DNA of 64,000 bases from Muricoccus harenae (GTDB lineage Bacteria > Pseudomonadota > Alphaproteobacteria > Acetobacterales > Acetobacteraceae): assembly GCF_009848505.1 (NCBI RefSeq), contig NZ_WWDL01000022.1, positions 37,260-101,259 on the forward strand, in the 5' to 3' direction. How positions within the stretch are numbered: position 1 is the stretch's first letter; every line of letters begins with the position of its first letter. This document shows, piece by piece, positions 41,973 to 51,220 of the stretch. A program made the translations under genes and the position numbers. The notes under the pieces are model-generated. The model searched no databases, was not told the origin of the DNA, and was given only the letters and a program-made list of their open reading frames with translations.

Positions 41973-42001
41973 ATATTGTTGATATCAACCGACTGGGTCA
42001 A
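41973..42001 (-). promoter_or_regulatory. MarR operator in a sigma-70-like promoter
   Basis: GTTGATATCAAC at 41978-41989 is a perfect 12-bp palindrome of the TTGATATCAA kind bound by MarR proteins. On the minus strand a -35 TTGACC (41996-42001) and a weak -10 CAATAT (41973-41978) are 17 bases apart and flank it. The -10 is only about seven bases from the GTG at 41966, so the message may be leaderless. Confidence 0.55.
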
Positions 42002-42010
42002 GGATGGCCC

Positions 42011-43129
42011 TCACACCAGGACCATGTCGTCCCGGTGGATGATCACGTCCCGGCCGCGCCAGCCGAGGATGGCCTCTATCTCCGCGCTGCGCCGTCCGGC
42101 GATGCGGCGCGCGCTTTCGGAATCATAGGAACACAAGCCGCGCGCGAGCTCCCGCCCCGTAGCGTCGCGCACGCTGACCGGATCGCCACGGTCGAAGCTG
42201 CCCTCCACCTCGCGCACGCCGGCGGGCAGAAGGGAGCGCCCCTCGGCGAGGGCCTTCGCCGCGCCGTCGTCCACCACCAGCCGCCCGAGCGGCGCCAGCG
42301 ATCCGGCGATCCAGCTCTTGCGAGCGGAGCGTCCCTCAGGCGCCGGCAGGAACCAAGTGGAGCGGGCACCATCGAGCATGGCGGCCAGCGGGTTCTGCTC
42401 CTTGCCCAGGGCAATGGCCATGGCGCAGCCGGCGCCGGTCGCAATCCGGGCCGCAATCAGCTTCGTGCGCATGCCGCCGGAGGAATAGCCGGGCGGTGGA
42501 TCGCCCCCCATGGCCATCACCTCCTCGGTCAGCCGTTCCACCACCGGCAGGTGGCGGGCCTCCGGGTCGCGGCGGGGATCGGCGGTGTAGAGGCCATCGA
42601 TATCCGACAGCAGCACCAGCGCATCGGCCTCGATCATCTCCGCGACGCGGGCAGCCAGGCGGTCGTTGTCGCCAAAACGGATTTCGGCGGTGGCGACGGT
42701 GTCGTTCTCGTTGATCACCGGCACGCAGCCGAGATGCAGAAGGGTTTTCAGCGTCTCCCGGGCATTGAGGTAGCGGCGGCGGTCCTCGCTGTCCTCCAGG
42801 GTGAGCAGGACCTGCGCCGCGGTCATGCCATGCCCGGCCAGCGCGGCCTGCCAGGCGCCGGCCAGCCGGATCTGCCCGACAGCGGCGGCGGCCTGCTTCT
42901 CCTCCAGCCGCAGGGCCCGCCGGGTCAGTCCCAGCGCGTGCCGGGCCAGGGCCACGGCCCCGGAGGAGACGATCACCACCTCCGCGCCACCCGCCCGCAG
43001 CCGCGCCGCATCCGCCGCGACCGAGGCCAGCCATTCCGCGCGCGGCGCCGCCGTCTCCGGGTCCACGACCAGGGCGGAGCCGATCTTCACGACGATGCGC
43101 CGCGCGGCGGCGAGGGAGGGGATGGCCAT
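42011..43129 (-). CDS. proB: Glutamate 5-kinase
   Basis: A 372-residue enzyme for the first step of proline synthesis. The amino-acid-kinase domain has [39 protein letters not shown] and [14 protein letters not shown]; the C-terminal PUA domain starts near 280 ([20 protein letters not shown]). The ATG at 43129 starts the family core directly. No obgE, its frequent neighbour, is in view. Confidence 0.96.
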   Translation of the reverse strand: MAIPSLAAARRIVVKIGSALVVDPETAAPRAEWLASVAADAARLRAGGAEVVIVSSGAVALARHALGLTRRALRLEEKQAAAAVGQIRLAGAWQAALAGHGMTAAQVLLTLEDSEDRRRYLNARETLKTLLHLGCVPVINENDTVATAEIRFGDNDRLAARVAEMIEADALVLLSDIDGLYTADPRRDPEARHLPVVERLTEEVMAMGGDPPPGYSSGGMRTKLIAARIATGAGCAMAIALGKEQNPLAAMLDGARSTWFLPAPEGRSARKSWIAGSLAPLGRLVVDDGAAKALAEGRSLLPAGVREVEGSFDRGDPVSVRDATGRELARGLCSYDSESARRIAGRRSAEIEAILGWRGRDVIIHRDDMVLV

Positions 43130-43289
43130 GGCCCGCCGTTACCACGCGCCGCGCGGGGCGGCGACGGGCAAGGGCGCTTCGCGGCCATGCAGCAGCCGAA
43201 GCGCATCAGGTTTAGCGCCGGCGGGCCGCCGGGCGTGGATCTCGCCGGCTAGGATGGAGAAGCCGAGGCCCCCCGATTGACAGCCGAGG

Positions 43290-43493
43290 CTAATGGCGCC
43301 CGGCGGGGCGCTCCGTTACCGCCGGACCTGGGCCGGGCGCCCGGCCCGGCCCCGGGGGAGGCTCCTGGTCCTCCTCCATGCGGGATTCCGCCTCCTCCGG
43401 CGACTTCCGCACCTCATCCTCGGGCCCGACGCGCTGGCGCTCCAGGCGCTGCGCGCGCTCCTCCTCCGATTCCTCGCCGCTCCGATCGCTCAT
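43290..43493 (-). CDS. Small acidic hypothetical protein
   Basis: A 67-residue very hydrophilic protein, Glu/Arg-rich in the first 40 residues (SGEESEEERAQRLERQR) and Pro/Gly-rich afterwards, with no cysteine and no membrane segment. AGGAGG eight bases before the ATG at 43493 supports real translation; a TTG 24 bases upstream is less likely. Disordered or short-helical. Upstream of proB and downstream of the MFS gene on the same strand. Function unknown. Confidence 0.55.
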   Translation of the reverse strand: MSDRSGEESEEERAQRLERQRVGPEDEVRKSPEEAESRMEEDQEPPPGPGRAPGPGPAVTERPAGRH

Positions 43494-43545
43494 CGCCGGG
43501 TCCTCCTCTCCAGGCAACGCCTGGAGGTCGGGAAGGTATCGGGCC

Positions 43546-45069
43546 TCAGGCGGGCCGCTCCTCCGCCCGTTGCTCCAATGTGCCGCGCAGCTTCTGTTCG
43601 GGCAGGCCGAGCACCAGCAGGAAGGCTGCGCTCATCACCAGGCCGCTGAGGGTGAAGCAGCCGGTCAGGGCTGTCCGGTAGGCTTCGGAGAGCAGCGCGT
43701 GCTGTTCCGGCGTCAGCGCCGCCAGCGCGGCGGCGCCGCCGCGCGTCATGGCCTCAACATCCACGGGGCCGGCGAGCCGCGCGGCCAGCAGCGCACCGGA
43801 GGTAGCCACCCCCACGGCGCCGCCAAGCGAGCGCACGAAGGTCATAGCCCCGGTTGCCGCCCCCAGTTCCTTGTAATCCACTGCATTCTGCACGGCGGTG
43901 GTCAGATTCGGCATGCCCATGCCCATGCCGAGCCCCAGCGTTCCAAGCGCCACCAGGAACACGGAGGGGGGCGCAGCGAACCAAGCCAGCGCCGCCAGTG
44001 CGACCAGCGCCACCGCCTCCAGCCCCAGCCCCCAGAGCAGGAAGACCTTGTTCCGGCCCAGGCGGGATGCCGCCCGCCCGCCGAGGACGGAGGTGAGCAC
44101 CATTCCCGCCACCTGCGGCAGCATCATCGCCCCCGCCCAGGCCGGACTCATCCCCAGGACGAGCTGGAAATAGAGGGGCAGGAAGACGGTGGAGCCCAGC
44201 ATGGCGAAGGTCATCATCCCGCTGACGCTGACGCCGCGCGCGAAGACCGGGTTGCGGAACAGGCCGAGCCGGATCAGCGGATCCGCCGCCCGCCTCTCCC
44301 GCCAGATGAAAGCCAGGAAGAGGGCCAGCACCAGCGCCACCATCCCGGCGCTCGCCGCTGAAGCCCAGGGAAATTCCTGCCCGCCCCAAGCCAGCAGCAG
44401 GAGCAATGCCGCCGTGCCGGACGCCATCAGCAGCAGGCCAGCCACGTCCAGTGGACGCGCTCGGCCGGAGGGCGGAGTGCGCAACCCCAGCCCGATGAGA
44501 AGCAGCGCCACCGCTCCCAGCGGCAGGTTTACGTAGAATACCCAGCGCCAGGAGAGGGCCGAGGTGATGATGCCCCCGAGCAGGGGACCCGCCACGCTAG
44601 CCAAGGCGAAGGTGCCGGTGAAAAGCCCCTGGTAGCGGGGGCGCTCGCGTGGTGGCACCACATCGCCGATGGAGGACTGGGCCAGCACCAGCAGCCCGCC
44701 GGCGCCCAGCCCCTGCAGCGCCCGGAACAGGATCAGCTGGGTCATGGATCCCGCCGTGCCGCAGAGCAGCGAACCCGCCAGGAAGATGATGATGGCCACC
44801 AGGAAGAGCCGCCTCCGGCCATAGGTGTCCGAAAGCTTGCCATAGAGGGGCGTGGTGACGGTGGAGGAGAGCATGAAGGCCGTCACCACCCAGGAAAGAT
44901 GCGCCATCCCCCCGAGATCCGAGACCATGCGCGGCAGCGCCGTATTGACGATGTTCTGATCGAGCGAGGCGAGAAGAATGCAGAGCATCGCCCCTGAAAG
45001 GGCGGTCCGGCGCGGCGCAATGCGGGTGGGCGGAAGCTCGGCCCTCTGAGGGGCGCTGCTCTGGGTCAT
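43546..45069 (-). CDS. MFS multidrug efflux transporter, DHA2 (14-TM) family
   Basis: A 507-residue inner-membrane antiporter. Motif DQNIVNTALPRM in TM1, the loop motif GKLSDTYGRRRLFL, and motif C in TM5 (GPLLGGIITSALSWRWVFYVN) mark the DHA2/EmrB branch; about 14 hydrophobic segments are present. Start ATG 45069 begins the family core after about 25 residues. No adaptor (EmrA) or outer-membrane gene is adjacent. Divergent from nadE with 170 bases between. Confidence 0.92.
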   Translation of the reverse strand: MTQSSAPQRAELPPTRIAPRRTALSGAMLCILLASLDQNIVNTALPRMVSDLGGMAHLSWVVTAFMLSSTVTTPLYGKLSDTYGRRRLFLVAIIIFLAGSLLCGTAGSMTQLILFRALQGLGAGGLLVLAQSSIGDVVPPRERPRYQGLFTGTFALASVAGPLLGGIITSALSWRWVFYVNLPLGAVALLLIGLGLRTPPSGRARPLDVAGLLLMASGTAALLLLLAWGGQEFPWASAASAGMVALVLALFLAFIWRERRAADPLIRLGLFRNPVFARGVSVSGMMTFAMLGSTVFLPLYFQLVLGMSPAWAGAMMLPQVAGMVLTSVLGGRAASRLGRNKVFLLWGLGLEAVALVALAALAWFAAPPSVFLVALGTLGLGMGMGMPNLTTAVQNAVDYKELGAATGAMTFVRSLGGAVGVATSGALLAARLAGPVDVEAMTRGGAAALAALTPEQHALLSEAYRTALTGCFTLSGLVMSAAFLLVLGLPEQKLRGTLEQRAEERPA

Positions 45070-45239
45070 GCGGCGTGGTCCGTGCGGCAGGAGGCGCGAC
45101 CGTCCCGTAACGCGGCATGCGGTGTATGGACAGCTTGCGGAGGGGGGGCCGCTTTCAAGGAGACGGCTTGCGCCCCAGGTGGTGGGGCGGCGATGCTCAA
45201 GGCCCCCAACGCAGCCCGTCCTGGATCGTTCATCCCCTC

Positions 45240-47279
45240 GTGAACAGCTTTCATTCCCTTTACCGCCACGGCTTCGCAAGGCTGGCCGCCTGCACCACCC
45301 GCTGCACGCTGGCCGATCCGGACGCGAATGCCTCGGCGATCATGGCCGCCGCCCGAGATTGCCACGTGCGCGGCGCGGCGCTGGCCGTCTTTCCGGAGCT
45401 CGGTCTCTCCGGCTATGCGATCGATGACCTCTTGCTGCAGGATGTGCTGCTGGATGCGGTGGAGGCGGCGATCGCCCGCATCGTCGCGGATTCCGCCGGC
45501 CTGCTGCCTGTGCTGCTGATCGGTGCACCGCTGCGCCATGGCGGGCGGATCTACAACACGGCGGTTGCCATCCATCGCGGCCGGCTGCTCGGTGTGGTGC
45601 CGAAGATCCATCTGCCGAACTACCGCGAGTTCTACGAACGCCGCCACTTCGCCTCCGGCACTGGCACGGAAGGTGGGACGATTCGCATCGGCGTGCTGGA
45701 GGCGCCCTTCGGCCCCGACCTCATCTTTGATTCGGAGGATCTGCGCGGGCTGACGATCCATGCGGAGATCTGCGAAGACCTCTGGGTTCCCAGCCCGCCC
45801 AGCAATGATGGCGCGCTGGCGGGGGCGGTGGTGCTGGCGAATCTGTCCGCCAGCAACATCACCATCGGAAAGGCGGAGACGCGGCGGCTGCTCTGCGCGT
45901 CGCAGTCGGCGCGCTGCCTTGCTACTTATGTCTATGCCGCGGCGGGGGCGGGCGAATCTACGACGGACCTCGCCTGGGACGGCCAAGTCTCAATCTTCGA
46001 GAATGGCGCGACCCTCGCGGAGAGCGAGCGTTTCCCACACGGGCAGCAGATCGTCTTCGCCGACACGGATCTCGACCTGCTGCGACAGGAACGCGCACGC
46101 CAGGGCACGTTTGACGACAACCGCCACCTGCATGGACGGCCCTTCCGCCGCATCTCCTTCCGACTCGATCCGCCGATGGACGATATCGGCTTCGAGCGGC
46201 GCGTGGAGCGCTTCCCCTTCGTGCCCGCGGATCCGGCGCGACTGCACCAGGATTGCTACGAGGCCTATGCCATCCAGGTCTCGGGGCTGATGCAGCGGCT
46301 GCAGGCGATCGGCGATCCGAAGATCGTGATCGGCGTGTCGGGCGGGCTGGATTCGACCCAGGCGCTGATCGTGGCGGCGCGCGCCATGGACCGGATGGGG
46401 CGGCCCCGCACCGACATCATCGGCTACACCATGCCCGGCTTCGGCACGAGCGCAGGCACCAAATCCAGCGCATACAGGCTGATGGCGGCGCTGGGCATCA
46501 CGGCGCGGGAACTCGATATCCGACCTGCGGCGCGGCAAATGCTTGCCGATCTCGGCCACCGCTTTGCGGAAGGCGAGCCGGTCTATGACGTGACCTTCGA
46601 GAATGTGCAGGCGGGGTTGCGGACCGACTACCTGTTCCGCGCGGCCAATAACGAGGGTGGCATCGTGCTCGGCACCGGCGACCTGTCGGAGCTGGCCCTC
46701 GGCTGGTGCACCTATGGCGTCGGCGACCAGATGTCGCACTACAACGTGAATGGCGGCGTGCCGAAGACGCTGATCCAGCACCTCATCCGCTGGGTGGCCG
46801 AGGAAGGGCTGTTCGACGCGGAGGTTTCAGCGGTGTTGGTGGACATCCTGAACACCGAAATCTCGCCCGAGCTGGTGCCGGCGGATGCCTCCGGCGCCAT
46901 CCAGAGCACCGAGGCGAAGATCGGCCCCTATGGGTTGCAAGATTTCAACCTTTTCTATGTGCTGCGCCATGGCTATCGCCCCTCGAAGATCGCCTTCCTG
47001 GCGCATCGGGCCTGGGCGGATGCGTTGCGCGGGGACTGGCCGCCGCATTTCCCCGATTCGCGGCGTGCCGCCTATGATCTTCCGACCATCCGCCGCTGGA
47101 TGGAGGTATTCCTCTCCCGCTTCTTCGGCTTTTCGCAATTCAAGCGTTCGGCGCTGCCCAATGGGCCGAAGGTGTCGGCGGGGGGCTCCCTCTCGCCGCG
47201 CGGGGACTGGCGCGCGCCTTCGGACAGCACCGCCACTGCCTGGCTGACCGAGTTGCGGCGTAACGTTCCCGAGTCGTGA
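45240..47279 (+). CDS. nadE: Glutamine-dependent NAD+ synthetase
   Basis: A 679-residue two-domain enzyme. The N-terminal nitrilase-like glutaminase has the Glu-Lys-Cys triad in VFPELGLSGYA, PKIHLPNYREFYERRHF and AEICEDLWVPSPPS (Cys near 178). The C-terminal synthetase has the pyrophosphate loop GVSGGLDSTQALI near 365 and GTGDLSELALGWCTYG. It makes NAD from the dinucleotide whose precursor is produced by NadD of this window. The GTG at 45240 begins the conserved SFHSLYRHGF segment; no strong ribosome site is visible. Confidence 0.95.
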   Translation: MNSFHSLYRHGFARLAACTTRCTLADPDANASAIMAAARDCHVRGAALAVFPELGLSGYAIDDLLLQDVLLDAVEAAIARIVADSAGLLPVLLIGAPLRHGGRIYNTAVAIHRGRLLGVVPKIHLPNYREFYERRHFASGTGTEGGTIRIGVLEAPFGPDLIFDSEDLRGLTIHAEICEDLWVPSPPSNDGALAGAVVLANLSASNITIGKAETRRLLCASQSARCLATYVYAAAGAGESTTDLAWDGQVSIFENGATLAESERFPHGQQIVFADTDLDLLRQERARQGTFDDNRHLHGRPFRRISFRLDPPMDDIGFERRVERFPFVPADPARLHQDCYEAYAIQVSGLMQRLQAIGDPKIVIGVSGGLDSTQALIVAARAMDRMGRPRTDIIGYTMPGFGTSAGTKSSAYRLMAALGITARELDIRPAARQMLADLGHRFAEGEPVYDVTFENVQAGLRTDYLFRAANNEGGIVLGTGDLSELALGWCTYGVGDQMSHYNVNGGVPKTLIQHLIRWVAEEGLFDAEVSAVLVDILNTEISPELVPADASGAIQSTEAKIGPYGLQDFNLFYVLRHGYRPSKIAFLAHRAWADALRGDWPPHFPDSRRAAYDLPTIRRWMEVFLSRFFGFSQFKRSALPNGPKVSAGGSLSPRGDWRAPSDSTATAWLTELRRNVPES

Positions 47280-47404
47280 GTCGGTCGACTGTGGCGCAGA
47301 TGCCGATTGGGCCCGTTTTCATTGGGCAAAAGCGCCATCCCTATTGTTGACGGCCGCGCTTCGTGGTGATTTCGGCGACCAAGCGCAACAGACAGGCGGA
47401 TCAC

Positions 47405-47770
47405 ATGGCAAAGGCAGCGGCACCCACGAAGCCCGCGGCGAAGGCTCCGGCGGCAAAGGCCCCCGCGAAGGGCGCGGCGAAGGCCGCGGCCCCGGCGGTG
47501 GTGAGCCTCAAGCAACTCGCGGCGAGCCTGGCGGAAAGCCAGGAGATGCCGAAGCGTCAGGCCGAGGCCCTGGTGGGTGAGTTCGTCACCTCTCTCACGG
47601 AGCACCTCAAGGCTGGCGCCAAGATTCGCATCAGCGGTCTGGGCATCCTTGAAGTGAAGTCCCGCCCCGCCCGCATGGGCCGGAACCCGGCCACCGGCGA
47701 GCAGATCCAGATCGCGGCGAGCAAGAAGATCGCCTTCCGCCCCGCTAAGGAGCTGAAGGAGGCCGTCTGA
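47405..47770 (+). CDS. HU-family DNA-binding protein with basic Ala/Lys/Pro tail
   Basis: A 121-residue nucleoid protein. The HU core (residues about 35-121) has LKQLAASLAESQEMPKRQAE, then SGLGILEVKSRPARMGRNPATG, the DNA-binding arm, and KKIAFRPAKELKEAV. The first 34 residues are repeats of AAKAPAAKAPAKG, a basic tail added to the N-terminus. Start ATG 47405 is chosen; a GTG at 47363 is possible. Composition of the tail resembles the RsfS extension in this window. Stands alone with hairpins after it. Confidence 0.92.
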   Translation: MAKAAAPTKPAAKAPAAKAPAKGAAKAAAPAVVSLKQLAASLAESQEMPKRQAEALVGEFVTSLTEHLKAGAKIRISGLGILEVKSRPARMGRNPATGEQIQIAASKKIAFRPAKELKEAV

Positions 47771-48209
47771 CGGTCCCTGACGGCGCTTCGCGGGGCGCCG
47801 TCGCCCGGTCCGCCCTATCTGGGGGTGGGCCAGCCTTCCTCGCCGGGCCAACCCGGCGAGGAGCTTTGGTTCCACGGCCGAGGACCATGATCCGACAGCC
47901 ACGTTCCGTGCTGTCTCGGCGGCCATCTCACAGATTCGCTTCACGGATCGTTCAGCGGCCGACTTGGCTGCCCCGGGCAACTGAGCCCGGAAGATGCTCT
48001 TCAAGAACCGTTCCGCACGAGCCAAGCCTGAGTTTTTGCAGGCTGCGATGGCACGCAAAGCCATGTCCGGTGCTGCTCTGGGCTTGCCGCGGGCGAGCGC
48101 GACATCTATCTGGCTGGTATTCCGGTCGCCCCGCTACCAGCACCCCGCTTCCGGTGCCTGCCTCGCGGCCATCATCGCCATCCCGATCGAGTTCGAATCC
48201 CAACTGTCC
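47771..48209 (+). other. Intergenic region with hairpins; no gene seen
   Basis: 439 bases between HU and the RepA-like gene. It starts with two hairpins (listed separately) and shows no convincing coding sequence on either strand. A frame continuous with the RepA-like gene is open from 47994, but the homology begins at 48210. A T-loop-like GTTCGAATCC at about 48191-48200 is not part of a tRNA. Confidence 0.45.
47837..47862 (+). terminator. Perfect 11-bp hairpin after HU gene
   Basis: TCCTCGCCGGG (47837-47847) pairs exactly with CCCGGCGAGGA (47852-47862) around CCAA, followed by GCTTTGGTT. Another 8-bp stem, GACGGCGC (47779-47786) with GCGCCGTC (47795-47802), lies nearer the stop. Together they probably end HU transcription. 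Confidence 0.65.
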
Positions 48210-49595
48210 ATGACGTCCAGCACCGATCCAGCCGTCACGGCGGAGCCCGATCGGGCGTCCGCACCCGAGTCCGTGCTGTGGTACCACACAGCATTCTGCC
48301 GCCTTGGCCTGCCGGTCGCACCGAGCACGTCAGCCTGGCGGCGCGACGGCGTGGATGCCGCGCTGCGCATCGCGCCCGGCACGGCCGGCGAGGCCCTGCC
48401 GGACGGTCCCGGCCTGCGGCTGCTGCTGGCTTATCTTTGCGACTCCGCGCTGCGTGCCGGCAGCCCGACCGTGCCGATGGGCGCCGACGCTGCCGCCCTG
48501 GTCGCGAAAATTGGCCTGGGCGAGGGGGCCGTGGCGCCGCTTGCCGAGCAGGTGGAGCGGCTGTTGGCCGCGCGCATTGTTGTTTCGGTCGATGACGGTC
48601 CGGAGTTGAGCGTGCTCGATGCCCGTAGCCGCCCGCGTGGGGGTGGCTGGCCCGGCTCGGTGAAGCTGAATGCGCGCTTCCTTGCGAGCCTAGCCGAGCA
48701 TGCGGTGCCGCTCGACCGTAGCATCCTCCGGGCTCTGTCCGCGTCCGCCGAGGCGATGGACGCCCATGCCTGGACCCGGGAGGTCCTGGCTCGCGCCGGC
48801 GACAAGGCCACCGTCACCGCCCCCTGGCCCGAGTTGGCGGAGCGTTTCGGCACGCCCGGTGTCGATGCCGTCACCTTCCGCGAGGCCTTCGAATCCGCAC
48901 TGCGTCTTGTCTTCGAGGCCGACCTCTCCATCGAGCTGGCGGTTGATGATGACGGGGTGAGCGTACGCCATGCTCAGGCCGAGCCTGCTGCGCCGCTGGC
49001 AGAGCCTGCGCCTGCCCCCGTGGCTGTAACGGCCGCGCCGCAGCCCGCCCCGGTGCAGCCTGCACTTCCCGTGGTGGAGGCGCCGCGCCGGGACGCCCCG
49101 GAACCGGTGGAGCCGCCGCGCCCAGCGTCGCGTCCTGCGCCGCAGCAGGCCGGGCCGCGCGGGCCTGAGCCCCGGCAGCGGGACGAGCGCTATCGGGATG
49201 AGCGGCCTCGCGAGGACCGTCGCCATCGCCGGGACGAGCCTGGCGAGACCGGCCAAGGTCCGGTGGACCAGATCGTGGACGACATGATCCGCATTCGCTC
49301 GCACCTGACCGGCCTGCCGCAGGTGGTCTGGCTGCGGCGTGGCAATGGCGACGAGAACATCCTCGTCGGCGTCACCCCGGGCACGCGGCTGGATACGGAC
49401 CGGCTGACCATCCTGATGGTGGAGCCCATCGTCATGCAGGTGAGCGGCGGCCTGCCCCAGGGCGACTTTGATCGCGTCTCCGCCTGGGTGATGGCCAATC
49501 GCGACCTGATCGATGAGTTCTGGGAAGGCAGCATCGTCTCGGCCGAGGAGGTGCAGAGCCGCGTGCGCAAGGCGCCTGGCCCGACCTGGCGCTGA
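48210..49595 (+). CDS. Plasmid RepA-like (RepA_C family) protein with C-terminal extension
   Basis: A 461-residue protein. Residues about 15-250 follow the layout of plasmid replication initiators of the RepA_C/PF04796 type: VLWYHTAFCRLGLP, LRLLLAYLCDSALRAGSP, QVERLLAARIVV, VKLNARFLASLAEHAVPLD, LRALSASAEAMDAHAWTREV and FREAFESALRLVFEADLSIE. Then about 120 Pro/Arg-rich residues, and a conserved-looking C-terminal domain of about 110 residues (DQIVDDMIRIRSHLTGLPQV, VMANRDLIDEFWEGSIVSAE). The gene lies among housekeeping genes beside HU, so it is either a domesticated initiator or a relic of an integrated plasmid. No parAB is nearby. Start ATG 48210. Confidence 0.72.
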   Translation: MTSSTDPAVTAEPDRASAPESVLWYHTAFCRLGLPVAPSTSAWRRDGVDAALRIAPGTAGEALPDGPGLRLLLAYLCDSALRAGSPTVPMGADAAALVAKIGLGEGAVAPLAEQVERLLAARIVVSVDDGPELSVLDARSRPRGGGWPGSVKLNARFLASLAEHAVPLDRSILRALSASAEAMDAHAWTREVLARAGDKATVTAPWPELAERFGTPGVDAVTFREAFESALRLVFEADLSIELAVDDDGVSVRHAQAEPAAPLAEPAPAPVAVTAAPQPAPVQPALPVVEAPRRDAPEPVEPPRPASRPAPQQAGPRGPEPRQRDERYRDERPREDRRHRRDEPGETGQGPVDQIVDDMIRIRSHLTGLPQVVWLRRGNGDENILVGVTPGTRLDTDRLTILMVEPIVMQVSGGLPQGDFDRVSAWVMANRDLIDEFWEGSIVSAEEVQSRVRKAPGPTWR

Positions 49596-49617
49596 ACGGA
49601 TAGGACGAATCCGCGCT

Positions 49618-49636
49618 CCCGCCCTTCTTGGGCGGG
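49618..49636 (+). terminator. Hairpin after RepA-like gene
   Basis: CCCGCCC (49618-49624) pairs with GGGCGGG (49630-49636) around TTCTT, 22 bases after the stop. No T-run follows, so termination is tentative. Confidence 0.45.
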
Positions 49637-49863
49637 CTAGGCCGCGCCCGACCTTCTGAACGGATTGCCGCCGTTCGGGCCGGGGAACGGGCTGCGGCCT
49701 GCTAGTGGCGTCGCCGTGGCGCTGGTGCGGGGCGCAAACCGATTGGAAAGATTTCCGCAGTAGCGTTCGTGCAGGCCGTCCGCTCCCGTGGACGGCTCCC
49801 GATCAGGACGATCAGGAGCGCCAGCATGCCTCTCGACGCGACCCGTCCGAAGCCGCCCGCAGG

Positions 49864-51066
49864 ATGGGCATCGCCGCGCCGAATCTGATCCTGGCGCGTG
49901 GCTTCGTCGCCCCTACCATCCCGGTGGCGCGGCCGCGCCTGCCGGACGCGCGCGCGATCCTGCCTTATCTGCAGGAGATTGACGCAAACCACTGGTATGC
50001 AAATCACGGCCTGCTTTGGCTGCGCCTGCAATCTCGCCTGGCAACGCATTGGGGGCTTGAGCCGGACGGTGTCGCGCTCACCGCCAATGCCACCCTCGCA
50101 CTCGCACTCGCCTTGCGGGCCAGCGGCGTGACGCCTGGGCGGAAGTGCCTCATGCCATCCTGGACCTTTGTCGCCGGTGCGGGCGCGGTGCGGGAGGCTG
50201 GGCTCGTGCCGCATTTCGCCGATATCGATCCCGCCACTTGGGCGCTGAACCCCGATGCCTTGGAGGCGCGGTCCGATCTGCGCGAGATGGGCGCCATCCT
50301 CGTCGTCGCGCCTTTCGGTTGCCCGATCGACACAGCGCGCTGGGATGCTCTCTCGGCGCAAACCGGCATTCCGGTGATCATCGGCGCCGCGGCCGCCTTC
50401 GATGCGCTGCGTTCCGGCGGTCCCATGGCGTTGGGCAATGCGCCTGTGATCGTCAGCCTGCATGCTACCAAGGCCTTCGGGATCGGGGAGGGCGGCGCGG
50501 TGCTCAGCCGCAACCCGGCATGGCTGGAGCGGCTGCGGCGACTCTCCAACTTTGGCTTCCTCGGCTCGCGTGAGGCGGTTCTGGCCGGCACCAATGCCAA
50601 GATGTCAGAATACGCTGCGGCGGTCGGGCTCGCCACGCTGGATGCCTGGCCAGAAACCCGCGCAACTTGGCAAGCGCTCACGCGCCATTACGCGGAGGCA
50701 CTTTCCGGCGACCGTCTCCTCGCGCCGAGTCCCGGCTTTGCCGAGGACTGGATCAGCGCCACTCTTTCCGTCACCCTGCCGCAGGACAGGCCGGATGCCA
50801 TGGCCGAACTCGCGCGCGAGGGGATCGGCACGCTGCGCTGGTGGGGTGATGGGTGCCATCGGCAGCCTGCCTACGCTGATTGTCCGCGCGATCCACTGCC
50901 GGTGACGGAATCCATCGCATCACGCGCCATCGGTCTGCCCTTCTGGCGGGACATGACGGCGACCCAGGTCGACTACATCTGCAGTGTGGCGCGGCGTGCG
51001 GCGGGGCAGGGGACCTTAGCTTTGCCGCCCCACCTTCCATCCGGCACAGCGCGCGCCCTGGCCTGA
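49864..51066 (+). CDS. DegT/DnrJ/EryC1/StrS family aminotransferase
   Basis: A 400-residue PLP enzyme that usually aminates a keto sugar nucleotide. The fold is seen in VALTANATLALALALRASG, CLMPSWTFVAGAGAVREAGL, FADIDPATWALNPDALE, and the PLP lysine in LHATKAFGIGEGGAVLS, followed by NFGFLGSREAVLAGTNAKMS. The likely start is ATG 49864; there is no good ribosome site, and the preceding 268 bases hold no gene. No sugar-nucleotide dehydratase is adjacent; the capsule locus 6 kb on could be its customer, which is speculation. Confidence 0.83.
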   Translation: MGIAAPNLILARGFVAPTIPVARPRLPDARAILPYLQEIDANHWYANHGLLWLRLQSRLATHWGLEPDGVALTANATLALALALRASGVTPGRKCLMPSWTFVAGAGAVREAGLVPHFADIDPATWALNPDALEARSDLREMGAILVVAPFGCPIDTARWDALSAQTGIPVIIGAAAAFDALRSGGPMALGNAPVIVSLHATKAFGIGEGGAVLSRNPAWLERLRRLSNFGFLGSREAVLAGTNAKMSEYAAAVGLATLDAWPETRATWQALTRHYAEALSGDRLLAPSPGFAEDWISATLSVTLPQDRPDAMAELAREGIGTLRWWGDGCHRQPAYADCPRDPLPVTESIASRAIGLPFWRDMTATQVDYICSVARRAAGQGTLALPPHLPSGTARALA

Positions 51067-51220
51067 CAGGCTGAAGGGCTGGGTGGTCGCACAACGCAGG
51101 TCCGCACTAGCAGGCCTGCGCCGGCCTTGTTGTGGATCCGGTTGCCGGGTGAGCAAACTTCGTCATCATGATGTTGCGGCACTGGCCGCGCCGAGGGAGG
51201 CCTCCATCGTCAAGGAGCGG

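Noticed and set aside
47072..48064. Minus-strand frame covering HU and its downstream region
   Set aside because: Mostly antisense to HU and nadE; no recognisable domain, although the first 70 residues look less biased.
48185..48205. GTTCGAATCC resembling a tRNA T-loop
   Set aside because: No acceptor stem, anticodon arm or CCA end can be folded around it; it is in gene-upstream sequence.
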